From positions 45,843,847-45,907,846 of the forward strand of contig CM039121.1 of assembly GCA_022036555.1 (NCBI GenBank): 64,000 nucleotides of DNA. Reading direction: 5' to 3'. A program made the position numbers and the translations under genes. Positions 22,987 through 34,958 of the stretch are shown piece after piece. The notes beneath the pieces are model-generated. The model saw only the letters and a list, made by a program, of their open reading frames with translations, ran no database searches and was not told the DNA's origin. How positions within the stretch are numbered: the first letter of the stretch is position 1; the number at the start of each line of letters is the position of its first letter. This DNA comes from Microstegium vimineum. Its lineage: Eukaryota > Streptophyta > Magnoliopsida > Poales > Poaceae.

Positions 22987-25900
22987 TCACCCTCCGGAAA
23001 CGGAGACTTTGGCCTCGGGCGTCGGCGGCGGCGGTGTCGTCGTCTTCTTCTTCGCCTGATCGGGCACCGGCGCCGTCCAGTTCTCCACCTTGAACAATGC
23101 CGTCGTCGAGCTCCCTTTCGCCGCCACCGATGACCGTGGGTGCTGGCTGCCGCTGTACGCGTCGTCCATGTCCCCGCTGGAGATGGTGAACCCGACGGCT
23201 GCCGGCGGCGGCGGCGGCACTGTCGTGATCCCTATGACCGGCTGCTTCTTGTTGGCGTTCTGGTCCAGCTGGTAGCTCGGGAGGAAGCTTCCCACCACGA
23301 TCTGCCATGCCACAACGGTAAAGGCACCTCAGCTCTTTGCACATTGCAATCAACAAAGATTTGCAGTGTCTAGTGACTACTAGTCAATCGTGTAATTAAC
23401 CACAATTTTTAATTTCTAGTGTTTCAACAATGGTTTACATACCTGGATAGGGCTAGCAGCCACGAGGAGGCCGGCGACTCCGCCTCCGATGACACGGCCG
23501 TCGGCGGCTGCTAAGGAGACGCTCATCCCACCTGAGCGGCTTCTAGTGCCACCACTATCAGTGGGAGTGAAAGATCCAGACAAGGAAAGGAGCTCGAACC
23601 GGCCCTGAATTAACAGGACGTATGTCAGTTAAAAAAATCACTACAGAATATGAAACAGCACTTGCTTTCGGTGATCCAATGATTCACAAGATTTTGTCTA
23701 AGCAACAGGCATTTTCTCAAGGACAAGTGGAAGGTCCTCACATGAGTCCAGCATCTGTAATGACCACTTGTCTACCATGTAAATAAATGAACACACAAAG
23801 AATTAGTATCATCATTTTCCTACTCCTCTACACTTACATGTAACAACACAAGACTTGTCCATATGTGTATAGTTCTACATGTATATAGTTTCTCTGCAGC
23901 TTCTTCTTCATGGTGGATGCTACTAGTTTCGATGCATCTACCTTTTTCTCAGAAAGAGTGGAAAGGTCCTGATCATGATTGGCCTAGTTACACAAGTCAA
24001 CAGACTCTGCTGGCAGCATTTCTACTAGGCTGCAATTGCAATAGTGACAGATTTTCTCTTTGAGGCACCTATTCAAACATGAGTTGCTAGGTGTTCAAAG
24101 GTTAATTTTTGTGATATGCAATTTGACATTTCCATTGGGATACAACACAGAGTGAGCTAGAAACTTTTAGAGCAGCTCCAGTGTGAGAGCGAACTCTGCC
24201 ATATACGGCAGCCGAACAAAAGCAATGTTCGCACGCTCCAGTGCTTGGTTCAATTGGTGGGACCCCAGCCAGACAGTAGTACCAGCTTTTTTCCACTCCT
24301 CTACTTTGACTGACACCAACATGGCACCATTCAGATATGAGTTTTCTATTCACAAGAGTCGAACCAAGTTTGGGCTTCGTTTTTTTGTCTGACAGCAAAG
24401 GTTCGACCATCACAGTGTGTATGGTTCGGTTTTCATCTGCCCATGGTTCGATTTGTGAGCACACTGGAGCTGCTCTTAGTATATTTCCGCTGTTAGCATT
24501 TCTCCTAATAGCAAAGCCATGACTGAACTATCTGCATACCATATAACAACACACATACAACTATATGCAAGAACTAGCTAGGCACATCCTTTTTTCCTAA
24601 GACTATACACTAACATGTAACAACACATGACTGATGCATATATATAATTTTATACATGCATATAGTTTCTCTGCAGCTTCTCCATAGCGGGATGCTACTA
24701 GTTTTCATCTGACTTTCCATCCATTTACCTTTCATAACAAAAAGTGGAAAGGTCCTGATCATGATTTCGTCTTGTCACGTGAGTCAAATCATACAAATAT
24801 TCTATAACAACATATATATGGTGTGATTTGCAATTTGACCTTCATCTCTAAATTGCGCTCTCAATATGAGGGCAGCATTTCTGCCGAGCCACAATAGCCA
24901 ACTTCTTTGAAGAATTGCTATCAGATAGCTTATTCAAACATCAGTTGCTAGACATTCAGAGGATTAATTGCTTATAAATTAAGTTTTGTGATGATATGCA
25001 ATTTGACATTTAATTGGGGTATAACACAAGAGTAAACCACAGCCTTAGCTTGTAGAATTTTGCTGCTATTAGCATTTCTCCTACTAGCAAACCCATGGTT
25101 GAACTTTTCAACTGATACTACAGATGACCAATTAAATATTTGAAATCTGTAAAGCCATTATGTCACGTCTTAACCGGAGAGTACTATGATAAAAAAGAAG
25201 GGAAAGCCACAAAGGCTTGATTATTCAGTTACGCACAGTGGCGGATCCAGGATGGGATCAAGAGGGAGGCTAAGTAATGAAGATGATAATTGACAATGAA
25301 AATTTAATGGTGAATTAAGGATAATACTGACTATTTAAGCTCATGTCATGATTGACAATGAAAATTTTTGGTAAATTCTATGGATATTTAACGAACCCCC
25401 CCCCCCCCCCCCCCCCCCCCCCTCCCTCCTGGATCCGCCAATGGTTACACAGGTCACACACATAATGCATTGATCTATCTCATAAGCTCATTTAGTTACT
25501 AGAAGCACAATAGCCTCAACTTGCTACCACCTCTTGATCTGTACCACAATTTATATATTATACTTGATCTGTTAAATACCTGTATAATGTTGCTATTTTT
25601 CATGGCAACATAGGCAAAGGACAAATCACCATATAAGACTACGAAGATTAGTTATAGAGGGTCTTTAGTAATGTGGAATGAACAACCGATTGCTAAAAAA
25701 CGTCAAAAAACTCTCTTTCAAGGAACAAATGCAAAACAAAAATAAAAGAAATGACACATCGATGTTATAGCTGACATGGTAAGTAAGAACTGAAGCTCAT
25801 GCATTAGCTTCACTTCTTAAATGAAATGTGGGTGCTTTAATGCCACTGCATAATTTAGAATAATCTGGCCAAAAAACTGTTAACATGTATATGTATGTAA

Positions 25901-28200
25901 CTTCAGTAGTCAATATGGACAAACCTCATATGTAACTGTACCACCTAATGAATCCTGTTGACGCAGTGTAACATTTGCAATAACACCATTGGCAGATAGA
26001 ATGCAAATTGCCCTTGGACCTTGTTGGGAGAAAGATATGACCTTCATATTGACATCCTAGTAAGTAAAATAAAAAGTTGGTAAGAATACTGATGAAATTA
26101 AGTGTCTTGTAAAAAGGAAGATGTCTGAATTATAAAGAAGGCTAATTCAAGAGCAAAGGGCATCAATAAAGAAGTAAATATATACAGCGCATCAAGCTAA
26201 GTACAAAGTCCTTTTATCAAGCAGAGGAGACAAATGATACTTACCTCACCAGCAGCAACATTAATAATATGCGGTGTAAAGTTGGCACCAGAAGCACAAG
26301 CTACCAATTCACCTGCCCATCACCAAAGATCATGTCTCAGAAATGAAATGACATAAAATTCTCAGGACACTGCTCAATTTACTATTCTGTATGCCTTTCA
26401 TTTTGTTAAGCACAGAGGGCGTACAAAGAGTACCAGATGGCAGCCCTATCATGCATACAATAATCTTATGTTCAACTAATGCACCAAACAAGTTTTTCCT
26501 CTTGGGTCTGTATAGCAGTCATGCCAGTCTGTATAGTGTTCAATTTCTTGGGCTATCATCCAAGAGTTCTGCCTAATTTGTTAAATTGCAGGAGATCCCA
26601 AAAGTGTAAGCTATTAAGTTTTATTCATCGCAACTCTGGTGGTAAAATAACGAAGGAAAAGAACAATGAGGAGGATCAATCAGAAACTGTTACTGTAGCA
26701 CAACCGACAACAAAGTGTTTTCATGACACTGTTGTCTAGAATAACATGGTAGTGACTTCTGCTGAATCGCCTCTGAAATTTGTGTTTTGTGCTTTTAAGA
26801 GTCCCCGTAGAGAAATTTGTAAGCTATCCCACCACGCTTTACCTAGCTACCCATGCCAAACAACAAACAGTGAAACATACAGGTTTCATGGATGAAGGAA
26901 GCATTGTAAACCACTTAAAAAAATGCAGATATCACACGTAACCCATGCCCCATCCACCCAAACAACTTTTAACTATATCTGTTTCCCTCCGAAAGGAAGG
27001 AATATGCTCCCAGCACACATCAACTTGTTTAACATCGCTATCAGCCATAGTTATGTGTCCAACTAAATATCAATAAATAGGCTTCCAAGTCACTCAATCG
27101 GTCATCTATGACAACACATCGATCATAATCATACAATAAAAACATATCGGTGTTTACAGTCGTGAGATTTCCACTGAACATTCAAAGGCGCAACATTCAG
27201 GTAGAATCCCTAATTCCCTGAACAGGCATGACAGACAGTTTCAGTATCTCTTGTCTTTCTTTCTTTCACACCTAGATTTAAGGTACTGTACTAGTAAAAG
27301 AACCAATACTTGAGTAGCAATCATTCAGTGGTCAATTTATCAGGTAGGGTTGCAAGCATGTCACAGCCTGAAGAATGAAAGCCTGAAATCACTCGCAAAG
27401 CACAGGTAAAACACGACATGGATACCCGACAGACGCCACGTCTTCAGAGTTCAGACAAACATGAGCACTACTAACTGAAGTACTGGTCCAAGCAGAAAAA
27501 ACTGAAACTGAAACTAGTTGCATGTCTCTTTCAGAGTTTCAGTTCACCTACCTAGAATAGCAGAACTCTCTCTCACCAACTATGCTCCGACAAAGCAGAG
27601 TTTCTTTCTTTTTGACTAATAAAAAAAAACTTTGCATCCTGTCAGTTTCGTCCTCCCCCAAACTCCAATCTCGGATCGGAATCGAACGAACGAACTCGCG
27701 GTGAAATTTCTCTCTCAGAATTATGGAACACAAGGCGGCATGAGGAAGGAAGGAAGGACGGAGGACAACGTACCGAGCTGGGAGTGCGGCGCCGGTGCCG
27801 GCGCCGGCGCGGACACGACCACCGCCGGGGTGGTCACGGCCACCGATATCGGCGTGGCGCGGCTGATGAACCCGACCGGGCGGCCCCGACCCCTCTTCAT
27901 GACGGACCCGACGGCCGCCGCGGGCGTGTACTGCCCCACTCCCGCGTCGTCCGGCGCCGACGACGAGATCGGCGTCGCATTCAGCGGCCGTAGCGGGGTC
28001 CCGTCCAGCCCGTACTTCCGCGGCCTCCCCCGCTTCCTCTTCCCGTCTCCCATCCCCGCTACCGTCGCCACAGACAGCGCAGCCACCGGAGCTGCCGGCG
28101 CAGGCTGAGAGCTCACCGGCGTCGGCGTCGGCGTCGGCGTCGTCTCTGGCGCCGGCGCCGGCTGTGCGGCCGGGGCCGGTGACGCCTCCGTGATCTCCAT
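22987..28200 (-). CDS. AT-hook motif nuclear-localised (AHL) protein, 5 exons
   Basis: Exons are 28200-27774, 26312-26245, 26056-25925, 23604-23443 and 23301-22987. All introns are GT/AG with compatible phases, giving 367 residues. The start ATG opens MEITEASPAP; the frame is open upstream to 28317, so a longer N-terminus cannot be excluded. Two AT-hooks are present: KRKRGRPRKYG (about 54-64) and KRGRGRPVG (102-110). A complete PPC/DUF296 domain runs from about 143 to 285 (GELVACASGANFTPHIINVA, FSQQGPRAICILSANGVIAN, GRFELLSLSGSF, DGRVIGGGVAGLLVAASPIQ). The C-terminus is Pro/Lys-rich. AHL proteins bind AT-rich DNA in the nucleus and trimerise through PPC to regulate growth and stress genes. 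Two hooks plus introns indicate a type-II AHL. The second hook lacks the usual GSGKKQQL-like extension. Intron 3 (2.3 kb) is filled with repeats. Confidence 0.95.
23820..25150. repeat. Diverged duplication inside AHL intron 3
   Basis: About 23820-24145 and 24590-25050 share ordered blocks: 'tatagtttctctgcagcttc', 'gatgctactagttt', 'agtggaaaggtcctgatcat', 'cagttgctag', 'gatatgcaatttgacatt'. They form a direct duplication separated by the Tourist-like MITE at 24170-24475. Confidence 0.6.
24170..24475. mobile_element. Tourist/Harbinger-like MITE in AHL intron 3
   Basis: A 306-bp element with ends GAGCAGCTCCAGTGTGAG and the complement of GAGCAGCTCCAGTGTGCTC is flanked by TTA on both sides (24167-24169 and 24476-24478), the Harbinger target duplication. 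Confidence 0.8.
25236..25443. mobile_element. hAT-like MITE with a C27 tract, AHL intron 3
   Basis: Ends CAGTGGCGGATCCAGGATGG and the complement of CATTGGCGGATCCAGGAGGG are flanked by 8-bp repeats gttacgca (25228-25235) and gttacaca (25444-25451), one mismatch. An uninterrupted run of 27 C lies at 25396-25422 and would be G27 in the AHL pre-mRNA. Confidence 0.75.
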
Positions 28201-28984
28201 CGTGGGTGGCTCCAGGCTACACGCTACCACCACGTCCCTGGTCGGGCCGTGACCATCAGACGCTGCTGCTCTGCTTGTGTTCACAGGCAGCACAGACACG
28301 AGCGAGCGCGATCGCAACGCAGGAGCTCCGAATTATTCAGACCCACAACCCCGGAATTCAGCACGAAAACTCGGGAAAGCGAACGGCCGTTATGATTCTC
28401 CGGCGAGCTTCCCGCTGGCCGTGCTCCGGCGAGGAATTCAACAGCTGAAGCGACGAGGGGAGAGGGAGGAGGGAAGGAGACGAACGAACGAAGAGAGATG
28501 GAAATACAGCGAGGAAATAAATAAAAAGCGATCGATTGGTTTTTAATTTATATTATAAAAAAACAAGGACAGAAAGTATTTATTTAAAAATATTTGGCAA
28601 ATGGACGCGGCGTTTAAATATTTCGAGTTTGTTCGGTTTGGTGATTGGGGCTAAATTAGTGGGGAATTTTTAATGTGGGAAATTAATGGTGGGGTTTATT
28701 TTTTTTAATTGTTTCCTTGTTTTGTACCGTCTAGAGGTGGATTTTTTAATCCTCGCTGGTGCTAATTTCGAAATATGCGGTGTGACGCGGAATTAGTTTA
28801 ATGTTTTGTGTGTTTTTTTTGTGGGCGAGTCCTTAATGATTTAATGAATTTGAGGGCGGTGGAGGAGTTCGTGCTGTTTGAATGGTTCCCGCTTTCACAA
28901 TCCTTTGGTTCCTCGACGGTAGAAACAAGAGAAAGCATGTTTTTCTTTTTTATTTTTCTCTCATGTTATAAAAAATATTGTATT
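28201..28984 (-). promoter_or_regulatory. AHL 5' leader and upstream region
   Basis: The sequence 5' of the AHL start has a GC-rich leader. On the minus strand an AT-rich TATA-like block (tataatataaatt, near 28557-28545) lies about 350 bp before the ATG. It contains no other gene. Confidence 0.35.
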
Positions 28985-29400
28985 TTTTATGTGTGTCTAT
29001 GTTAGAATTCAACTATTCAGGCGCTAGAATTTATCTACCTGAACATATATGCTCATAAAAAAATAGTATAATCTAGATGTTTTGAGAAAAAAAATAGTGT
29101 TTTTAGTGGTGAAATACGTTTATACTATAATATATATGTTTTGAGAAAAAATAGTACTTTGCATGAAAAAAAATCAAGTAATGCTAGTACAGAGGACCAA
29201 GTATATTCACATCCATAGCAAATGTGTATCCATGCCTCAGATTTTTAATTTATAAATACGTTTATACTATAATATATATGTTTTGAGAAAAAATAGTACT
29301 TTGCATGAAAAAAAATCAAGTAATGCTAGTACAGAGGACAAAGTATATTCACATCCATAGCAAATTTGTATCCATGCCTCAGATTTTTAATTTATATGTA
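28985..29400. repeat. Block X, copy A, with a 142-bp tandem duplication
   Basis: Two near-identical 142-bp units in direct tandem (29112-29253 and 29254-29395) differ at about two positions. Parts of the block (gttagaattc; aaaaaaaatc.agtaatgctagta; cacatccatagc.aat) recur at 47840-48015 upstream of the CML gene. Confidence 0.75.
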
Positions 29401-30120
29401 TTATTCCCAGAAGTACTTAATATGTTGTTATGTGGTAACACATATATGGACCACAAATCCATCATCATAGATTCCGATCCACTTGAAAATGAAGCTGGTC
29501 CCTTCGATTCCATGACTTAAAATCGCAGAAAGATAAGAGTGTTCTCGTAAAATAACATTCTATATTGAAGTTTCTTTTGTTAAAGCTATATTTCATAGCC
29601 TAGCTAGCGACCGAAACATTAAGAAATGTATGCAAAGGGCATATATGTGGAAAGCAAAAGTATGACTTTGTCTAAATTAAAAAACTATACATATTATTTA
29701 TGTGATGAAATTTCTTTGGTGGAGGAGAGCCTCTTGCCCACCACTAATCTACTTCTTATCTAATGACTACTTTACTAATGAATTTTTATAAATCAATAAA
29801 AATATTGTAATATTAGGTAATAACTACTTTGTGCCACCTCACATGTGTACGTATGTAAATCATGGTGATCAAGAAGGTTAGGATTAATTAACTGTCATGC
29901 CTATCATAAATCTCCATCTCATCTTGATTAAGTGTGTTGGCTTACTTTTTTTTTTCTCTCCCTCCCTATTTTAGTATTTTATACTGGGGTTCCCACTTAG
30001 ATCGGTGATCTGTATAAAAGATAACATCGACGTAGTTTACACTCAAAGGACATCGATTTAAGATGATCTTAACAATAAATAATCGTTTCACATGACAATA
30101 ATCACATAGTAAAATATCAT
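29401..30120. other. Intergenic, AT-rich, nothing recognised
   Basis: AT-rich sequence with short open frames only, and no recognisable repeat termini or RNA gene. Confidence 0.4.
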
Positions 30121-30123
30121 TTA

Positions 30124-30308
30124 GGGGGTGTTTGGATCCCCTTGGCAAATTGACAAAAGAGCAAAAGAATTACTACTTTTTGGCAAATTGATCCAAACAT
30201 GCAAGACAAAAAATAACAAAAGAATAAAAATTTATCATTTGCCAGTGACAAATGACAAATTTACTATTTTGTCAATTTACCAATTTACCAGGGGATCCAA
30301 ACACCCCC
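30124..30308. mobile_element. Tourist/Harbinger-like MITE
   Basis: A 185-bp element with ends GGGGGTGTTTGGATCCCCTT and the complement of GGGGGTGTTTGGATCCCCTG is flanked by TTA at 30121-30123 and 30309-30311. The termini are nearly perfect, so it is fairly young. Confidence 0.82.
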
Positions 30309-30311
30309 TTA

Positions 30312-32340
30312 ATTTCCCTATCAAATATCGACGTATTCATCATCGATGATGTTATTTACTTGGCTACTGGTATAGAAGATATATATACACATATATAATA
30401 CAGAGGCAGTTGGTTATGATGGTATTATTATTATCTTAAGCTTGGATCGATGATAACACCTTCAAATAAATAATATAGAAATCAACATTGCACAAGAAAA
30501 GTCAGTACATGCCAAACCACCTTTCGTGCAAGTGGCGTGCAAGGATTAGATTAATTATATATTCTAACTGATGACCATCATGCAATTAGCACATCGGTTC
30601 AATTGTTTTTGCAAATAATAAATAATAAATAATAAATAGTTTGGTTCATTCCCACAAAGAAAAGTTGAATCTTTTGGTTAGTATAAAGAAAAAGGATATA
30701 GCAGTTTTTCTCTACACATCCAGTTCACTTTTAATTTTAATCCTAGGTGCACACTAACTACTAGTCCTTACACAAATGTATTAGATGCTTTATTTTTTTC
30801 AAACTAAAATATGTTAGATGCTTTCCGACAATACAGTTGCGATGCATGATTGCACTAGTGAGCCTCAAGTCAATCTATTTCGATCCTAACATTTAATTTC
30901 ATTATTGCAGTGAAAAATACATAGCGCATGAACATATATATGTGAGAATATGTCTCAACTCGCTAATGAAAGAAATGCAGCAACAATAATCAAGGAAAAA
31001 ACAGATAATAGTCACTTTGTTTTCGATCCCAGCAAACGTGAGTTTTTATATAAAAAACGAATATATTTTTAATTACTTTATATATGTAGTGGAAGGGTGT
31101 AGAAGAACTTAGTTAATTCCGATTTCCAAAGTGTTCACATGCATCCGGGCCCATATTTCCTGCAGCCGAATTAAAAATAGATATATTATAGGGCATCTTT
31201 AAAAATTTGATTTAGTTATTGAGGCGTAATTTGACTGAATTATTTTTTAGTGGGGGACAAATTTTGACCGATTTGATATGATCAATGGGACAAGATTATA
31301 GTATCTTATTTTACGCGAATTATGGATTTAGGTGATCTAGGTGGTTTAGTCAGTGTGACGTGGTAAAAATATTACATTATGCCCAAAGGAAATGATGTCG
31401 ATTGGCGTGTTATTGTTCCCTCGCTGCCAAAAAAATGTTTTTTTAAGGTCTCGTAAAAAACAATGCTTTTTAAAAAACCATGGGCACATGACGTGTTCCT
31501 GTTTGTCTATTAGTTTACACCCTTGTACAGATAAGTCCTACCCAACTGCCTTATCTCTTTTCCAATTTTTTATATCACAGATTGAATTAAATTTAATAGT
31601 TGATTTTTTATATTATTTATTGAAAGTACAGATATTTTATTTATTTGTATATTCATTCGAAACGATTCATCTTTAAATGTATTTTCTTTCCTAGTATTTT
31701 TTTATGGTTTTATATCTCATTTATAATATTTTTTCCAAAAAAAAAAACTGGACAGCCTCAACCACGCCGGCCAAGGAAATCTCCGAACCACGGCTTTGCT
31801 AGTGAGAGATTTTTTTTAAAAAAAAATGTGTCATGAGCTACTAACTCGTACGCACAAGGAAACCTGTTTAAAACCGCTCTCATGTGAAGTCCATCTAGGA
31901 CCTGAGATAGTTCTACTAATTTTGGTTGAAAAAACAATCATGTGAGCAGTCTATCTAGCGTATGCTCCTTGTTTTCTAAATATTTTAGATTTTTTTAAAT
32001 TTATTTTTTATTATGTATCTAGATAAAACGAATATTTCAATACATAGCAAAGCTATATATATATAGAAAACTTAAAGCATCTTATAATTCAGAATGCATA
32101 GCAAAGCGAATATTTCAATAAATGAAGTATAATATATCAACCGGTAAAAACTCCAAAGTTGATATAACTAGGACGTCTTCGAATGTATTTCTTCGACCCT
32201 AAATTATAAGATGTTTTGATGTTTTTAGATTCGTAACTTTTATCATATATCTAGATATAGTATATATCTAAACACACACAAAAAAGTTATGAATATAGAA
32301 AAAGTCAAAATATTTTATAGCTTACAGTAGAGAGTATTAT
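30312..32340. other. Intergenic, AT-rich, nothing recognised
   Basis: About 2 kb of AT-rich DNA with an (ATAA)n stretch near 30617-30640 and homopolymer T/A runs. The only long frames are low-complexity. Weak Stowaway-like remnants may lie at 32190-32340 but lack clear ends. Confidence 0.4.
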
Positions 32341-32905
32341 TTTAGAACACGAAAATTTCACAATTCGAAATGAAATAGCGTTGTTTCTGTTCAGATGGAA
32401 TTCGATTGGAGTTCTATCTTTGCGCCGGAAGTTGGAACTAGGCCACTAATAAAAGCTTTTTTTTTCTATTAGAGGAGAAAGCAAATCAAAGCTACTCCAC
32501 CAGATGGCTTCATCTTGGGCTCCGTTGTTCTAAAGCGGGCTGTCAAAACCCTTGCTTCGTTGGTCTGGGCTGAGAGTTTCAGTGGGCTGCCAAATTAAGC
32601 ATACGTGGGTAGAAGAGAACGCAAGTGGATGGACATGGACCACGTGCACGTATTCATCCGTGGGCTGACAACAGAAAATGAGGGGCAAACGTAGCAGCCA
32701 AGTCTGCAAATGCTGTCCAGGTCCAGCAGTAGTCCAATTCTGGCTGCATTTCCATGTGCTGCTGTTGGAAACAATTGGAGAAAGTAGTGGCCAAGAAAAA
32801 AAAAACCATGAGTCCCAAAAGATGAACCAAGCAATTAGGTAGCACAGTAGGAAAATGGTCGTTAGCAATAGTTGAGTAAATTTATCTGTTTTTGCCAAGG
32901 TGGGT
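32341..32905. repeat. Block Y, copy A
   Basis: Shares long ordered stretches with 48270-49095: 'ttgggctccgttgt.ctaaag', 'ggtagaagagaacg.aagt.g', 'atggacatggaccacgtgc', 'gcaaatgctg', 'agtccaaaagatgaacca'-type sequence. The open frames in it are not convincing genes. Confidence 0.75.
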
Positions 32906-32914
32906 TTTGATGAA

Positions 32915-34024
32915 GGGAGTATTATTTATTTGGCCCTGAAAAAAACTCTGATTACTTATCTAGCCCTTTTTTTTCGAAGTTGTGTATATGGCCTCAAAAC
33001 GAAAGTTTCTTACTTATTTGGCCTTCTGTTAGATCCGTTACCATCTTCTGTTAGGTCATCCACTCTATGACACGCGAAAAGACTAAATTGCCCTTCTCCA
33101 CTTGACTGAAGCCGGCTGGCCTTCCACCTCGCACACGCGGACCCGATTTCAATCGCGAAAAAAACAACGATGGGCGACGGCCAGGACGCCGCAGCCGCCG
33201 GGCAAGAGCCGCGGCCGGTCCGCCTCCCTCCGGATCCTTCAGATCCCCGTCATGGCTCTGCGAGAGGGGGCGCCGCCGCTCCCGGGCATGGCTCGACCGC
33301 TGGCCATGGCACTGCCTCCCCGCCTCCGCTGTTGAAGCGGGGCGCGGCCTCCCTGCCTCCCATGACGCTCCAGGGCAGGGTCCGCGGACGGGGCTCCACC
33401 GCCCCCGGGCAAGGCTCCGCTGCCCCCGTCGGCGCTGGCCCTGGGCAGGGGCCAGCCGATGTGCGCACGCCGCCGGCGGCGGCTAGGGGGCGCAGAGGAG
33501 TTGGCGTCGTCGGTCCAGCCCGGCCCCGGCCGCCACCGCTACTGCGAGTTGCTCCACCGGACTTGCGCGCTGGCCGTTGGCCGCGAGCCACTGTCGCCCG
33601 CCTGCGGCCTGCCTGCGCGGACGCGCTTGGCCGCCTGCCACTCGCCGCCTCGCTAGGCCCGCGCACTGGCCACCCACTGCCGCCGTGAGTTGTTCCACCG
33701 GAGGTGCTTGCCGCGAGCCAGGAGCCCATCCGCCCAGTCTGCCATGGTGCCTAGTCTGCCCCCAGCCACAACCCAGATCCAGCCCCATCCATCGCCACGT
33801 CGCGAGCTCGGCCACCTTCGTCGTCTACGGTGAGTCTCTGTTGTTTTTTTTAGCGCAGGGGTAAAATGATCTTTTTACCCAACACTTGACATCGTTATGT
33901 CCTCAAATCTAGTAGAAGGCCAAATAAGTAAGAAACTTTCATTTTGAGGCCATATACACAACTTCGAAAAAAGGGCCATATAAGTAACTAGAGTTTTTTT
34001 CGGGGCCAAATAAATTATTCTCCC
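32915..34024. mobile_element. Pack-MULE-like element with GC-rich interior
   Basis: Long inverted ends of about 110 bp start GGGAGTATTATTTATTTGGC on the left and, as complement, GGGAGAATAATTTATTTGGC on the right. Perfect 9-bp direct repeats TTTGATGAA flank it at 32906-32914 and 34025-34033, the Mutator signature. The interior (33100-33840) is very GC-rich, contains an ATG-led frame from 33170 (172 codons, Gly/Pro/Ala-rich) and ends in a splice-donor-like ctacg|gtgagt at about 33829. No transposase is present. Low-complexity composition prevents naming a donor gene. Confidence 0.85.
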
Positions 34025-34033
34025 TTTGATGAA

Positions 34034-34590
34034 ATTTGGAACATGCTAGCAAACAAAATTATTACGCTATTGGTTTCAATTTTCAAATTATATGTCATTT
34101 TGGTTTTGTACTAAGTCAACCTTCTTAAGCTTTAGCCACTGTTTTAAAGAATACCAAATGCGTATATATTAACATCGATCGGTTCAAATAAATGTATTAC
34201 CAAAACATATGTGCCAATGAAAGTAATTTGATGTTAAATATGTTTTTATATTTTTCTATAATCTTAGTTAAAGATTAAATTTTTTGATTTAGGATAAAGT
34301 TCTATAATAATTTAGAACCGACAGGAAAACCATAATTAGTAGTTGGCTGTAAATATTTAATTTTGCACTGTGGCTGATTTGTAAGGCTGATTTATTATGA
34401 AAGAAAACCATTGTTTTATAGATGAAACGTAGGGATGATTCTGGAAACGAATAAAGCAAAAAAAAAAGAAATGAAATAAAGTTTGTCTATGGTTGAAAAA
34501 AGACGAACACAATCAACCATGAATGTAATTGCCCCTAAATTGATTTTTTTTTTTGATATGTTATTCACAAAAACGCCTCACCTCATCTTT
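34034..34590. repeat. Block Z, copy A
   Basis: Matches 46240-46765 (copy B) through 'ctagcaaacaaaattattac', 'gctttagccactgttttaaa', 'gatttaggataaagttctat', 'gtttgtctatggttg.aaaa' and 'aacgcctcacctcatct'. A diverged third copy is at 49100-49345. Confidence 0.8.
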
Positions 34591-34592
34591 GA

Positions 34593-34958
34593 TATTCCCT
34601 CTGTCCCGAATTGCTTGACGTCTTGAGGTTGGAAACGGTTACCAAGGTGAAAGCTAAAAGACTGTTATAACCCTATAAAGTAATCATGGTTGCTACAGAA
34701 ATTTTGGAGTGACTAGTGTATTATTGCTCTCTTCTGTGCCGACCAGTGCTGCAGTGCTCCGCAGGGCTCCCCATCCAATCGCAAGCAAGCAGAGCTGCGG
34801 GGAGCAGCGCATGGCAGTGGCAGGATGATAGATGATTGGTGTCTGATGGGCTAGAGAGGGCTACAACGTCAAGCTTTGTTGTCAAAAAAAAAAACGTCAA
34901 GCTTTTGGGGACAAATTTTAAATCATATAGGGTCAATAATTCTGGGACGGAGGGAGTA
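34593..34958. mobile_element. Long Stowaway-like element
   Basis: About 366 bp with ends TATTCCCTCTGTCCCGAATT and the complement of TACTCCCTCCGTCCCAGAAT, and TA at both edges. Inner inverted repeats 'cttgacgtcttgaggt / aacgtcaagctt' are also visible. The centre (34735-34800) is more GC-rich. Confidence 0.65.

Noticed and set aside
33170..33688. 172-codon Gly/Pro-rich protein
   Set aside because: Composition-driven frame in MULE cargo, with equally long frames on the opposite strand. Reported only as part of the element.
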